Assembly: GCA_963797255.1 (NCBI GenBank)
Contig: CAWCOV010000017.1
Location: 1-64,000 of the forward strand
Direction of reading: 5' to 3'
Origin: JANXZS01 sp963797255
GTDB lineage: Bacteria > Acidobacteriota > Terriglobia > Terriglobales > Acidobacteriaceae
Length of the DNA: 64,000 bases
Positions within the stretch are counted from its first letter, which is position 1. Each line of letters starts with the position of its first letter. Under the pieces are notes generated by a model that ran no database searches, was not told the DNA's origin, and saw only the letters and a list, made by a program, of their open reading frames with translations. This document shows positions 28,446-37,998 of the stretch, one piece after another. A program made the position numbers and the translations under genes.

Positions 28446-29135
28446 ACGGCCCGATCGGATTCACAGCAGCTGTGGCTCTAGGGTTCTCCTCTCCGCATGG
28501 CTCATACACCTAGTGCAGCTTAGGTAAAGCGAGCCACGCTGTTGATAATGCCAGCGATGGATCTTAATTCATCGGAAGAGTTTCGTAACAGTCTCGTTCA
28601 TTACCGAAGGTTGCAGGTCCGAGTCAGCAGGCTGCGTCGCGTAGATTTTTTTGGGACTTCTTTGTGTCGTGACTTGTGTCGTAACTGTGTCGTCCATACC
28701 GGTATTTCTTGCTGGTCGTCCGTGTCACTTGGTGTCACTGAGAAACCGGCAAGTCCTTGCTACAGAGGCCTTTTAGTATCACCTGGTAGTGGCGCGGCTT
28801 TCTCTGTATTTGGTCGCTCAATGAGTTCGGGACTAGGCGATCGGTGGACACGGTACAGTAAGAGATTCAGGTGGAAAGCCCAAAAACACAACATTTCTTA
28901 CAGCAGACCACGAACGCGCACCGCGTTGTCGGGCCTTGAAACGTGAAAGAGCATAGGCGAATATAAGACAAAAGTAATCCCGAGACTTTAGTGAAAAACG
29001 GGGTGAAACACAGCTGTCTGGCACGACTCATATGCATAGCAGACCACACGCTGACGATCTTCAGCCAGCGCACTAATGCGAATTTCCCACGAGGCGCGAA
29101 CCGTCGTTAGCGATCTCACCCACGATTTCCATTTC
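28446..29135. other. Gene-free stretch with tRNA-like fragment
   Basis: No supported gene in 690 bp. At 28600-28625 the sequence TTACCGAAGGTTGCAGGTCC with GAGTC matches the anticodon-to-T-arm part of the 7.9-kb tRNA, with a few differences. After it come repeated GTGTCGT units (28660-28700), which on the minus strand resemble the low-complexity tail of an integrase. This may be an old attachment-site scar. Confidence 0.4.
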
Positions 29136-29543
29136 TCAGTTCAGAATTACGCCCTGATCCGGGCGATCGAGCGAGAATGTCGGTATCTCAATATCAAAGC
29201 GCTCACCGCTCTCAGTCTCCATCTGGTATGCCCCGCCTATCATCCCCGACGGCGTGTTGAGAGGCGCGCCACTCGTATACTCAAAACTTTCTCCTGGCTT
29301 GAGGACCGGTTGCTCCCCGACAACACCTGGTCCTTTGACCTCGGTCAATTCGCCACGCGCATTCGTGATCATCCAGTGCCGGCTGAGCAGTTGCACCGTT
29401 TCTCGTCCGTGGTTCTCGATGATCACTCGATAAGCCCAGAAATACTGCGAGCTGTCCGGCGATGATCTCGTCTCAAGATAAGTTGGCTCAACGCTCACCA
29501 GTATTCCTCGGGTGTTTGCCTTATACGGTGTCCAATCTGACAT
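29136..29543 (-). CDS. apaG: ApaG family protein
   Basis: 135 residues of usual ApaG length, a single immunoglobulin-like beta sandwich. GILVSVEPTYLETRSSPDSS, YFWAYRVIIENHGRETVQLL, SRHWMITNARGELTEVKGPG, VVGEQPVLKPGESFEYTSGA and MIGGAYQ match the family closely. ApaG is linked to Co2+/Mg2+ resistance in enterobacteria, but its biochemical role is unclear. It stands alone and is normally a chromosomal core gene, which is worth noting since it lies inside the candidate island. Confidence 0.93.
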   Translation of the reverse strand: MSDWTPYKANTRGILVSVEPTYLETRSSPDSSQYFWAYRVIIENHGRETVQLLSRHWMITNARGELTEVKGPGVVGEQPVLKPGESFEYTSGAPLNTPSGMIGGAYQMETESGERFDIEIPTFSLDRPDQGVILN

Positions 29544-29807
29544 AGAGCAAGCTTAGATCAACGTCGTGGACTGAGCTAGCGCGCCATGATGGTTTTGGGC
29601 ACTAATCGAGTAGACACTGCAAACCGCTAAGAAATCCTGAACGAGGTGCTCGGTAACGCAGTAAGCATTCGGTGATTATTCAGGATCTTGACCGTCCGTT
29701 CTTGGTGACGACACCATCTTCTTAATTGTCGATACTCTTCGAAGGTGCCCAGGAGCCTGCTCGCGACTAATTTCCAACGACGCTTGTGCGAGCAATGGAG
29801 AGTCCCG

Positions 29808-32504
29808 TCAGTTGTTGCGAAGAGCCACCATTGGGTTGATACGAGAAGCTCTGCGAGCTGGGATAAAGCCGGCCAAGAGCGCCACACCAGCGAGCAGAAC
29901 GACCATACAAGCAAACGTCAGTGGATCAGTGGGAGCGGTGTTGAAGAGTAGGGCGGCGATGGCGCGGGTGACGAACAAGGATGCAATGGCTCCTGCAGCG
30001 ATGCCGAGCAGGGCGAGGCCGAGGGTCTTTGAGAGAACACCGCGCTGGACATTGGCGGCGGTTGCGCCGAGAGCCATGCGGATGCCGATCTCCTGTGTGC
30101 GTTGCGTGACGGAGTAGGAGATGACGCCGTAGATTCCCAGGGCAGCGAGTAGCGCGCCGAGAGCTGCGAAGGCGAGGACGAGGTACATGAAGAACTGGCG
30201 GGACGAGTTGGCGTGGCTAACCAGCATCTGTATCGGCTTGAATTCTGCGACAGGTTGCTGGGGGTTGATCTCGCGCAATGTACGGACGACAGCGCTGGCC
30301 AGAGTTGAAGGTGGCAGCTTTGTTCGGATGACAAGTTCGGCACCAGCCGGACTCGCCTGAGTGATGGGGTAATAGATTTGCCATCCAACTGCGCCCTCGG
30401 TGTCCTGCTCGTGTACATCATCTACCACGCCAACGATGCGAGATCCGTTTCCACCGGTGTCGAGCATCTGTCCAATGGCATCGCCGTTGGGCCAATTGGC
30501 CATTCCGGCCAGATAGTGCGCGAGCGACTTGTCGATCATCACGACGTTCTGACTGTTTGGTCCGTCATCCCACGTGAAATCGCGGCCTTGGATTCTCGTT
30601 CCCATGGCGCGCAGATAGCCGGGAGAAACAACATAGACCAGAGGTGAATCCTGGCTCTTATCCGGGCGCTTGATGCCTTTGGGCCAGGGCATACCCCAGG
30701 TACGATTCTGGCCGAGCGGCAGGTAGTCGGTGACTCCGGCCGCCTCGACCCCGGGAATTGAGCTGACTCGTGCGATCACTTCCTGGAAAATTACGCCCCG
30801 CTTCTGGGCACTCTTGTTATCAGTTGGAGCGGTGTCGTCATACGCCACTTTGATCGCAGCGGCGTGCTCGGGCTCGAATCCGAGATCGACATCGAGCACG
30901 TGGAGGAAACTGCGCAGAAGCAGACCTGCGCCGACAAGCAGGACGCAGGCCAAGGCGACCTCGGACACAACGAGAATGGAACGGGTGCGATCGTGCCTGC
31001 GGCTTTGGCCTGAGCCGAGACCGGAATCTTTGAGTGTTTCGTGGAGATTGCCACTCGCCATGCGGAGTCCAGGGACGAGGCCAAAGAGGATCGCTGCAGA
31101 GACAGCGATCAGTAGCGTCCACGCCAGGGCTGCTCCATCGATTCGCAACGTGCTAAGCAGAGGCAGGGCGACTGCTCCCTGATGTGCGAACCACGAGACG
31201 AGAATCCAGGCGAGGCCGAGGCCGAGGATTCCGCCCGACAGCGAGAGCACCAGACTCTCGGTGAGGAGTTGGCTAACGATTCGGGTGCGGCTGGCGCCGA
31301 GTGCGCCGCGCATCGCGAACTCCTTGGAGCGGGAGGCGGCGCGAGCCAGCAGCAAGTTGGATAGATTTACGCATGCGATGAGAAGGATGGTGCCTACCGC
31401 ACACCAGAGGACAATGAGCGAGCGGCGCAGCTTGCCACTGACGTAATCCTTGAGTGGCACAGGAACGACGCCGCCTTCACCGTCGCGTCTTGCATACGTG
31501 CCGCAAGACTCTGGACGCTTGTTGTTCCAGCACATGTGGGCTGCGGTAGCGGCGGCATCGTCCTGCGCCTGGGCGAGCGAGACTCCGGGCTTGAGGCGGC
31601 CAATCATCGTGATGATGTTTCCCCAGTCGCGGGGCGGCCCATAGAGATTGAGGGGGGTGATGGCATCGACTTTTTTGCCGGGGGAGAAGACCGCCCCGAA
31701 ATCGAAGCTTCGGGGTAGGACGCCGATGACGGTGGTCAAGTGGCCGTTCATCTCGAATGCTTTGCCGACGATGTTAGGGTCGGCGTTGAACTGCGTTCTC
31801 CACCAGGGATCGGAGATGAGTATGACAGGCGGGGCGTTATTGAGCGCATCTTCAGGCCGGAAGGCGCGGCCCATGGCGGGCTGGACGGCGAGGAGTTGGA
31901 AGAAGTTGGCGACGACGTCGATGCTGGTGGCGGGAATGGGCGCGCCGCCGGGGTTGAGGCTGAGGTTACCGGGGCCGGAGAAGGCGAAGTATCCGGTCAC
32001 ATCCTGAAAAGTGTGGTTGTACACACGGAATTCGTCGTAAGCATCAGTGGAGTACGTAGAGCATGAGACCCCGCACTTGGTCGGGGGCGGAGCAATCCAC
32101 ATCAGGCGATCAGCATTCTCGAAGGGCAGCGGACGTAACAGCAGCGTGTTAACGACGCTGAAGACTGCGATGTTCGCACCGATTCCGAGTGCAAGTATCA
32201 GTGTTGCGACGAGGGTGAAGCTGCGATCGTGGCTAAGTGTGCGCGCAGTATAACGGAGATCCTGAATGAGAATGTCGAGCTTCATAAGTCCTCGCGCTTC
32301 GCGTTGTTCGTCTTTCGCCAGGTCGATGCCGCCGAAGCGAATGAGCGCCTGACGGCGGGCTTCGAGTGGTGTGAGACCGCGCTGAATGTTTTCTTCGGTC
32401 GCCATTTCGATGTGCGCCGCGATTTCGGCATCGAGGTCAGCATCGAGAGGGCGCTTCTGAAAGAAAGCACGTACGCGGGCCAACGCCCGACGCAGCGAGC
32501 TCAT
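29808..32504 (-). CDS. ADOP family MacB-like ABC permease
   Basis: 898 residues. A short N-terminal helical part (LRRALARVRAFFQKRPLDAD) is followed by a first membrane helix (about 105), a large periplasmic MacB-PCD domain, an FtsX domain (about 385-490), a second periplasmic domain and a second FtsX domain (about 780-890, ending ARRASRINPMVALRNN). This duplicated layout is the ADOP type of acidobacterial permease. It has no ATPase domain of its own and must use one encoded elsewhere. It overlaps the PadR gene by 4 bp (ATGA), so it is made with its regulator. Substrate unknown; peptide or antibiotic efflux is usual for MacB relatives. Confidence 0.92.
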   Translation of the reverse strand: MSSLRRALARVRAFFQKRPLDADLDAEIAAHIEMATEENIQRGLTPLEARRQALIRFGGIDLAKDEQREARGLMKLDILIQDLRYTARTLSHDRSFTLVATLILALGIGANIAVFSVVNTLLLRPLPFENADRLMWIAPPPTKCGVSCSTYSTDAYDEFRVYNHTFQDVTGYFAFSGPGNLSLNPGGAPIPATSIDVVANFFQLLAVQPAMGRAFRPEDALNNAPPVILISDPWWRTQFNADPNIVGKAFEMNGHLTTVIGVLPRSFDFGAVFSPGKKVDAITPLNLYGPPRDWGNIITMIGRLKPGVSLAQAQDDAAATAAHMCWNNKRPESCGTYARRDGEGGVVPVPLKDYVSGKLRRSLIVLWCAVGTILLIACVNLSNLLLARAASRSKEFAMRGALGASRTRIVSQLLTESLVLSLSGGILGLGLAWILVSWFAHQGAVALPLLSTLRIDGAALAWTLLIAVSAAILFGLVPGLRMASGNLHETLKDSGLGSGQSRRHDRTRSILVVSEVALACVLLVGAGLLLRSFLHVLDVDLGFEPEHAAAIKVAYDDTAPTDNKSAQKRGVIFQEVIARVSSIPGVEAAGVTDYLPLGQNRTWGMPWPKGIKRPDKSQDSPLVYVVSPGYLRAMGTRIQGRDFTWDDGPNSQNVVMIDKSLAHYLAGMANWPNGDAIGQMLDTGGNGSRIVGVVDDVHEQDTEGAVGWQIYYPITQASPAGAELVIRTKLPPSTLASAVVRTLREINPQQPVAEFKPIQMLVSHANSSRQFFMYLVLAFAALGALLAALGIYGVISYSVTQRTQEIGIRMALGATAANVQRGVLSKTLGLALLGIAAGAIASLFVTRAIAALLFNTAPTDPLTFACMVVLLAGVALLAGFIPARRASRINPMVALRNN

Positions 32505-32854
32505 TGAAGGTTGCCTCCAGGAGACATGGCGAGCACTCGGCCGATCACGTCAGACAATCGCTGCCAATGCGCGGCGTCTCTTTCAAGCTGCTTTCGGCCG
32601 CTGCGAGTGATGGAGTAGAACTTGGCTTTGCGATTGTTGTCGGATGTGCCCCACTCGGCGTCGATCCATCCGCGCTGCTGAAGGCGGACGAGCGAGGCAT
32701 AAATGGTGCCTTGGTTGAGCAGGACCTCGTCGCCGCTGGCCTGTTCGATTCGGCGGGCAATGCCATAGCCGTGCTGCGGTCCAATGGCGGCCAGGGTTTT
32801 CAAAACCATGAGGTCGAGTGTGCCTTGGAGGAGATCGAGCTTGGATTCACCCAT
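32501..32854 (-). CDS. PadR family transcriptional regulator
   Basis: 117 residues with a winged helix (LDLLQGTLDLMVLKTLAAIG, HGYGIARRIEQASGDEVLLN, QGTIYASLVRLQQRGWIDAE) and a C-terminal helix for dimerisation. Start chosen at 32854 with AGGAG upstream. PadR-ADOP pairs with a 4-bp overlap are a common acidobacterial arrangement, so it probably represses its own operon until a toxic compound binds. Confidence 0.93.
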   Translation of the reverse strand: MGESKLDLLQGTLDLMVLKTLAAIGPQHGYGIARRIEQASGDEVLLNQGTIYASLVRLQQRGWIDAEWGTSDNNRKAKFYSITRSGRKQLERDAAHWQRLSDVIGRVLAMSPGGNLQ

Positions 32855-32944
32855 GGTAGCTCCTGTGCTGATACCACATAAATATTGCACAGTTGTGTGG
32901 GATTGCCACAGGACAAAGTTGAAAGACGTTGATTCGCCCATGTG

Positions 32945-33447
32945 CTGTGCGCACAGCTTCTAAACTTTCCCCACCGTTCTCCGCGAGATTCGTTCCTTTT
33001 TATACCATCCGTTCCGTCCATGTGAAGTTCTATCGTTCCTCCACCTGTTGCGCTGGCGACACGCGCGTCGAACCTTCGTGCTTGATGTCTGCCAAAATCC
33101 ACTCCTCGTACCTTGATGTAGCTCCCATCCAGAATGTGAGTCACCAACACTCCGGCGCTCTCATCCTGGGCGGTCCTCACGCCCATGGTCCAGACTTTCG
33201 CCGTACTGCCTGATTCCCACTCCATCGTCTCTGGCTCAACCTTTCGAAACGGATCGAGCGTGCCTACCTGGGGCACACCCTCCTTGCTCCACGAGGGAAC
33301 CTGGGCTATCGTCCCTTGGGGGTTATAGCTCATGCGCGTTAAAGAGACAGAGCGCCTTTCTCGATGGGTCTCAGTGAGGGCGAAGTTCAGGGTGTAGTTG
33401 ATACCAAATACATACGAGACGCCTTTGTATTCGATGATGCCGGCCAG
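32945..33447 (-). pseudogene. GH43-CBM6 C-terminal fragment
   Basis: On the minus strand, one frame from about 33447 reads IIEYKGVSYVFGINYTLN, RRSVSLTRMSYNPQGTIAQV and GVPQVGTLDPFRKVEPETME, the end of a GH43 arabinofuranosidase/xylosidase barrel. A carbohydrate-binding module (CBM6-like) follows: YIKVRGVDF and ARVASATGGGTIELHMDGTD. The first three-quarters of the enzyme are missing, and the module is lost after about 33000. It is joined directly to the CHAT fragment. Non-functional. Confidence 0.65.
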
Positions 33448-34271
33448 GAAGAGTTATAGAAGTTGTAACTGACCAGTAGGGGCTTCGGGGTGCCGCTGGT
33501 CACAGCGGTTGCCATTTGTTCAGGCGTGATCAGCAAGGGTTCACCGTCCGGACCTGCCAGGTAAACGCCGATTCCGGAAGGCTCGTCAGTGACGTTCAAT
33601 AGAGAAGCGCCTTGCAGCCCGTCCACGCCGGTAACGTGCAGAACGCTAGGGGCACTCGTTGTAACGATTTGTTGCAGGTCCTCGACTGTGGAATCACTCA
33701 CCGTAGGCAGAAACTTGATATCACTGAAACTCGATTGAACAAGTTTCTCCTCCGATTCGAAAGAGTAAACAGTCACCCAGAGCTCCCGGAGCGCTCTCCG
33801 ACACGAGTACAGAGGCCGGGGCCTTGCCCTGAAATGGCGGACTGAGTGCATTGATCAGATACCGTGAGATCAGTACCGGGCGCGATCCACGAAAAGGTGC
33901 GGTGATCTCCGACAAAGCAAATTCCCAAGGAAAAATGTATCCGAGTCACCTGTCAGGGCTGGAATCTGAATTTCCACAACGCGCGCCTTGGCGATTTTCT
34001 GGAGCTCTTGATCACGCGACCAGCCGAGATCGGCAAAATAACGACCTGAAATGTCGTCCATGTAGTCGCGAGCGGAAGAGAGTCTGCGCCACTGTCTGCG
34101 GTTTCTTATACGTTCCACCGCCCGGGCGGCGATGCCGTCAAAGTTAGCATCGATGGTGATTGGGTATTTGGTCCCATCCGGCAAGCAGACGTTTACCGGC
34201 GGTGCGTTAGGCGGGGAGGGGGAAAACTTCACGCTGAGATTATCGTAGACTCGAGTTTCTTCCGCATTCAT
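33448..34271 (-). pseudogene. CHAT-domain protein, frameshifted and truncated
   Basis: Three frames join into one protein. It begins MNAEETRVYDNLSVKFSPSP, with EIQIPALTGDSDTFF at about residue 110. After a shift near 33915 come SEITAPFRGSRPVLISRYLI and APASVLVSESAPGALGDCLL. After a shift near 33750 come SVLHVTGVDGLQGASLL and PLLVSYNFYNSS. The HxxGVD and xxFYNS pattern fits a caspase-like CHAT domain, with the probable catalytic Cys position not conserved. The end is replaced by a GH43 fragment at about 33447. It overlaps the upstream hydrolase gene by 4 bp. Confidence 0.55.
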
Positions 34272-34684
34272 GCCGCACCTTTTCTACTGCCGGTATTGTG
34301 CGCAAACTCCTCTACACATTCAAGCTTAACTTTGCCGCTTGAACGCCACGGGTCAAGCGAAAATATTGCGCTTATGGGTGCCATCTGGTGCCAAGCCGAG
34401 TTTCTGGATGGTGTATTAGGGCAATTGATGAATTCGGCCGCAGGCATTGACTGACGACAAACATCCTTGACATGAACCATGAAGGCCGGTGTCACAGTCC
34501 AGCCGTGCAATATGACAACAAGGGTCGTCGTGCTTTCTGGAATTAGCTCAGAGGCAGGCAGAGGGGTCACATCTTCTCCCGCAGAACTGGTCTTTGCAAA
34601 TAAAGATAGCGCAAACATGGCAGAGTTCAAGTGTGTTTTGAGATCACGATTTTTCTTCAAAGAGGTAAGCTGACACTGGGCCAA
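34268..34684 (-). pseudogene. Truncated alpha/beta hydrolase-like protein
   Basis: 138 codons. TTTLVVILHGWTVTPAFMVH is the first strand and oxyanion loop of a lipase/esterase fold, but no GxSxG nucleophile elbow or catalytic His follows and the usual 250-plus residues are absent. The 3' end overlaps the CHAT gene (ATGA), so the two were once one operon. Could be a small intact accessory protein, but truncation is more likely. Confidence 0.5.
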
Positions 34685-34845
34685 GATCGATAGCCGAAAA
34701 ATCGCTAATGTGCTTTTTGCGCCCGTACTACTCTCAAAACGCGCTAAGCCCTGTTGTCAACAATTCCACCCAGCTACCTGATCGAAGCCCAGGCAGCATG
34801 ACCCGCCTGCTCGGAAGTTTTTGCAATTGAGTGCACGAAGTCAAC

Positions 34846-36492
34846 TCAGCCGCCGGTACTCGATCCCTGAGCTGGCGTGGCCATGTATTTACTGAGGACG
34901 TCCACCAGACCTTGGTTTGGTACACACTGTTTTGCCGAAAAGGAAGATAGGATGTGATCCAGCTCATTCTCGGACAGGCCTTTGAAGAGGCTGGCGTAGA
35001 GCGGCTGCATCAGGGTTCCCGTGTAGAAGCACAATAGGGTCTGACTCATGCACCGCACATTGAGTCGCGCATCCAACTGCGGATCACCAACCACTTGACA
35101 GATCTGGTCAGCAAGCTGGGCCGTTGCGTCCTTTACCTGCGCTGGCGGTAGCCACTTCATCCAATCGTCGGTGCCAAGAGCAACCTTCTTACGAAGAATG
35201 TCGTTGATGCGCTCCATGTACGGAGATTCAGGGTTGAGTGTCAGCATACCCATCACGCCAACATCTTTGTAATTCCATGTTGTCCAGTGCGTCTCGTGAC
35301 TTTCAAAGATGCCAATCTGATCATCTAACGCGCGAAGCCGGTCACCACTCTCATTGGCAGGCCCGTTAAAGACAGACCCAAACTCGCCAACCCACAGTGG
35401 AACGTTATGCTGCTGGGTGAACTTCGTTCCCTCGGCATCGAGGAAGTTGCGCTCCTGTTTTGCCAGATCCCAGTTCTGAGCACTGCCCACCGAAGCCGAT
35501 CGCGGATGGATGGTGCCAGGGTATCGGCCAGGTCCAAACCCAGGCACAGTGTAGTTATGTGAACTGTAGGCGAGGTTATCGTCGAAGGGTTTCTCTAGAC
35601 CCGAGAAGTCCTTTGCGTAGTCATCACCCTCAAGGAAGATAATGTGTCTGGAATCGATCTTACGAATCTCTGTAACCAGGCGCCGGTAGACGGCATTCAT
35701 GCGGTCAAAACTGGGCCTGTAATTGGAACCCACGTTCCATGGATAGTCGCCTATGGCGTTGTTCGCACAAGGCTCGTTCAGCACATCGTAGCCGGCGATC
35801 ACTGCTCTGTTTTTGTAGCGCCGCGCAAACTCCTGCCAAAGGGCAACGAAGCGATCCTGATAGTACGCAACCTCCCAGAAAAGGCTGATGCGCGATGCGT
35901 TGTCAGAATGCCAGTGGACATTCTGCCACCCCTGCGCCGAATGGAGATCCAGAATGACGTAAAGACCATGTCTTTCGCAGTGGCGTAACACTTTATCGAG
36001 ACGGGCGAAACCCGCCTCTATGTATTTGAAAGGCGCAGTATCGTCCTCGAAGTGTCGATAATTAAGAGGTATCCTGATGACGCTGGCGCCGGCCTTCCTG
36101 AGAAAGATCACATCGTCTTCATTGAAGAAGTAGTGCAGCATGCGCTCGAAGAAGAACTGTGCTCTGGCCGGACCGAGCACCTCTGCCATCTGCGCTCGGA
36201 GAGTATGCTCCGCGCCTGGGTGCCCATTAATGAAATCCTCCATGTTCATCCAGCCGCCCGGACAGGTTCCCCGCAGTCGAACCTGTTTCCCTTTCGCATT
36301 CACTATGTGACGGCCGCTGACATGAAGGAACTCCATCTTGTCATCCCCCTCATGACTGTCCGCTGCTTGTGGACCGGCATTTTGTTCCCCTGCGGCTGCC
36401 ACTCCCTTTCCCGTGAGCGTTGCCGCACCGGCAAACGCGGCCAGCCTGAGAAATTCACGCCGTGGCTTCAGATTGCCTGCTTTCCTTGTCAT
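34846..36492 (-). CDS. GH5 glycoside hydrolase, Tat-exported
   Basis: 548 residues. The N terminus has a twin-arginine signal (KPRREFLRLAAFAGAATLTG). The GH5 TIM barrel runs from about 60 to 430 and keeps both catalytic glutamates: acid/base E240 in GYDVLNEPC and nucleophile E370 in WVGEFGS. R141 and N144 in VIRIPLNYRHF and the barrel tryptophans are also present. A further 100-residue C-terminal helical region is not assigned. Substrate is a beta-1,4 or beta-1,3 glucan or mannan, not predictable. Single gene; divergent sequence upstream. Confidence 0.9.
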   Translation of the reverse strand: MTRKAGNLKPRREFLRLAAFAGAATLTGKGVAAAGEQNAGPQAADSHEGDDKMEFLHVSGRHIVNAKGKQVRLRGTCPGGWMNMEDFINGHPGAEHTLRAQMAEVLGPARAQFFFERMLHYFFNEDDVIFLRKAGASVIRIPLNYRHFEDDTAPFKYIEAGFARLDKVLRHCERHGLYVILDLHSAQGWQNVHWHSDNASRISLFWEVAYYQDRFVALWQEFARRYKNRAVIAGYDVLNEPCANNAIGDYPWNVGSNYRPSFDRMNAVYRRLVTEIRKIDSRHIIFLEGDDYAKDFSGLEKPFDDNLAYSSHNYTVPGFGPGRYPGTIHPRSASVGSAQNWDLAKQERNFLDAEGTKFTQQHNVPLWVGEFGSVFNGPANESGDRLRALDDQIGIFESHETHWTTWNYKDVGVMGMLTLNPESPYMERINDILRKKVALGTDDWMKWLPPAQVKDATAQLADQICQVVGDPQLDARLNVRCMSQTLLCFYTGTLMQPLYASLFKGLSENELDHILSSFSAKQCVPNQGLVDVLSKYMATPAQGSSTGG

Positions 36493-37091
36493 AAAATCTT
36501 TTCCGAGAATTTGGTTTGGCGGTTAATGATCGCGGTGGGTTGGCCCTATTTCAATTCGCATTCTAAGCTTCATTTGCAGAGTGAGCGAAAAACCCCACTG
36601 AAAAAGACTCTAATGAGCGGCAGCTTTAAGGGCTTCGCGTGAGCTGCGAAATGAGCGAGAATCTAATATTTCCCGCTCATTTAAGTTCACGTCTACTCTT
36701 CTAAAGTTCACGTCCACTCTTCGATTTTGGATTCGAATCTGAGTTCCAGCAGGCGCGATCGGATAGCGGCGTAGGTTCGGTGGAGGCGGATCCTGTATCG
36801 GCTTGCTGGCGCCTTCAGCAACCTCAACGAGGGGCCCCGACGCATGAAACTCCAAAGCGGCGGGTGGAAACCATAGAATCCAATTGTTGTGCGCTTCGAT
36901 AGCTCCATATAGCGAGGAGCCAGCTCAAAGAAATGTACTGCTTTTGTACCGCCGGGATGCCTATTCGTGCGATTCTAGCGATTTCAGAGGATGTGATCAT
37001 CGCCATTGGAAAACGTCGCAGCTGTTGATTTTTCCAATGCTTGTGGCAAAATGATGGTGGATTCGCGCAAGAGGCTGGATGTGGTTGGACT
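36493..37091. other. Gap before the right att site
   Basis: 600 bp with no supported gene. It contains a tandem 21-bp duplication at 36683-36724 (see its own entry) and the approach to the tRNA-like attachment site. A short plus-strand segment at about 37014-37075 shows no recognisable product. Confidence 0.4.
36683..36724. repeat. Tandem 21-bp duplication
   Basis: Two adjacent copies of AAGTTCACGTCTACTCTTC plus two bases differ at one or two positions. On the minus strand this reads RRVDVNF-RRVDVNL in an open frame of about 80 codons with no other evidence of coding. Confidence 0.6.
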
Positions 37092-37115
37092 GTTCGAGTC
37101 CTACCTGAGGAGCCA
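37092..37115 (+). repeat. Candidate att site, right copy
   Basis: Identical over 24 bases to 7953-7976 (T-loop GTTCGAGTCCTAC to GAGGAGCCA), same orientation. Upstream bases do not form a tRNA, so this is only the tRNA 3' end. The recombinase remnant begins 11 bp away, the standard position of an integrase gene next to its att site. Confidence 0.72.
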
Positions 37116-37125
37116 ATCAAATCAA

Positions 37126-37875
37126 TTAGTTAGAGCGAGTAGCTTCAGGTGTAATCTCCGATGCCGGGGAGATTACCGGGGACCCCGCATCAAATTGTCC
37201 ACCGCTGATGCTTTCAACAGCACTCCTTAGATCGTTCAACGAGAAGTGTCCGTAGTGCGCCGCCATACGCACCATCGTGGCCGGAATCCAGCCCACAATT
37301 TTGGCAACCTTGGCGATTGGAATTTCGGCATTCAGCAGCCGGGATACTGTTGTGTGCCGCAGATCGTGAAAGCGATAGACGAGAGGAGCAACCTGTTCCT
37401 CAGATTCCGTATCTTCCGGACAGCCTTTCAGAATCTTGGCCACTCTCTCTTCTTCGCCGCTTCCCATGCTTCCTTGATACTGCCGATGGGCTTGGATGAA
37501 TCCACGTTGTAAGCCTTGGCTGAGAACTGGTCACCAGCTGCCCCATAACGCTCTGCCGGAAACATAATGCTCTGGCTTGCGATCGGGGAAGTGCGTTGCC
37601 CAGAAACTCAGAGCGCCTATCGCCCGTTGGCTTAGTGGAATAATGCGACCGGTACCTGAGGCTGTTTTGTCCTTGCCCCATTGCAAACACCGATTTTCAA
37701 ATTTCACGCATTCCCATTGAAGAGTCCGGATCACTCCATACCTTGCCCCGGTTTCAATCGCCAAAGTGACGAACGGAACCAGCGAGCAGGAGCGGGATTT
37801 TCCGCTGGTTAGTAGGAGGGCCGACTCCTCTTCCGGTGTTATCGCCCTGCCTATGTCATCTCGCGCTGCCAGCAT
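37126..37875 (-). pseudogene. Tyrosine recombinase/integrase, broken
   Basis: Catalytic half of a phage-type integrase. The upstream piece (37875-37531) has IETGARYGVIRTLQWECVKF, the first Arg box. A one-base shift near 37540 leads through HYVFPAERYG and YNVDSSKPIGSIKEAWEAA to HDLRHTTVSRLL (HxxR) and then TMVRMAAHYGHF (the final box, where Tyr is followed by GH). The low-complexity tail GSPVISPASEITPEATRS ends 11 bp from the att sequence. The N-terminal arm-binding and core-binding domains are missing, so it cannot excise the island. Confidence 0.85.
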
Positions 37876-37998
37876 CTTTACCGTCCGGCTGCAAGCGTGC
37901 CCATTGGCCAGAGCGTTTCAGTATTGCCCTGAGGTTGGATGAAGATGTTGCACCCAAGACTGTGAATTTGGAAATAGGAACACTGCAACCTCTCGCTA

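Noticed and set aside
36683..36724. CRISPR-like array
   Set aside because: Only two adjacent 21-bp copies with no spacer; it is a simple tandem duplication.
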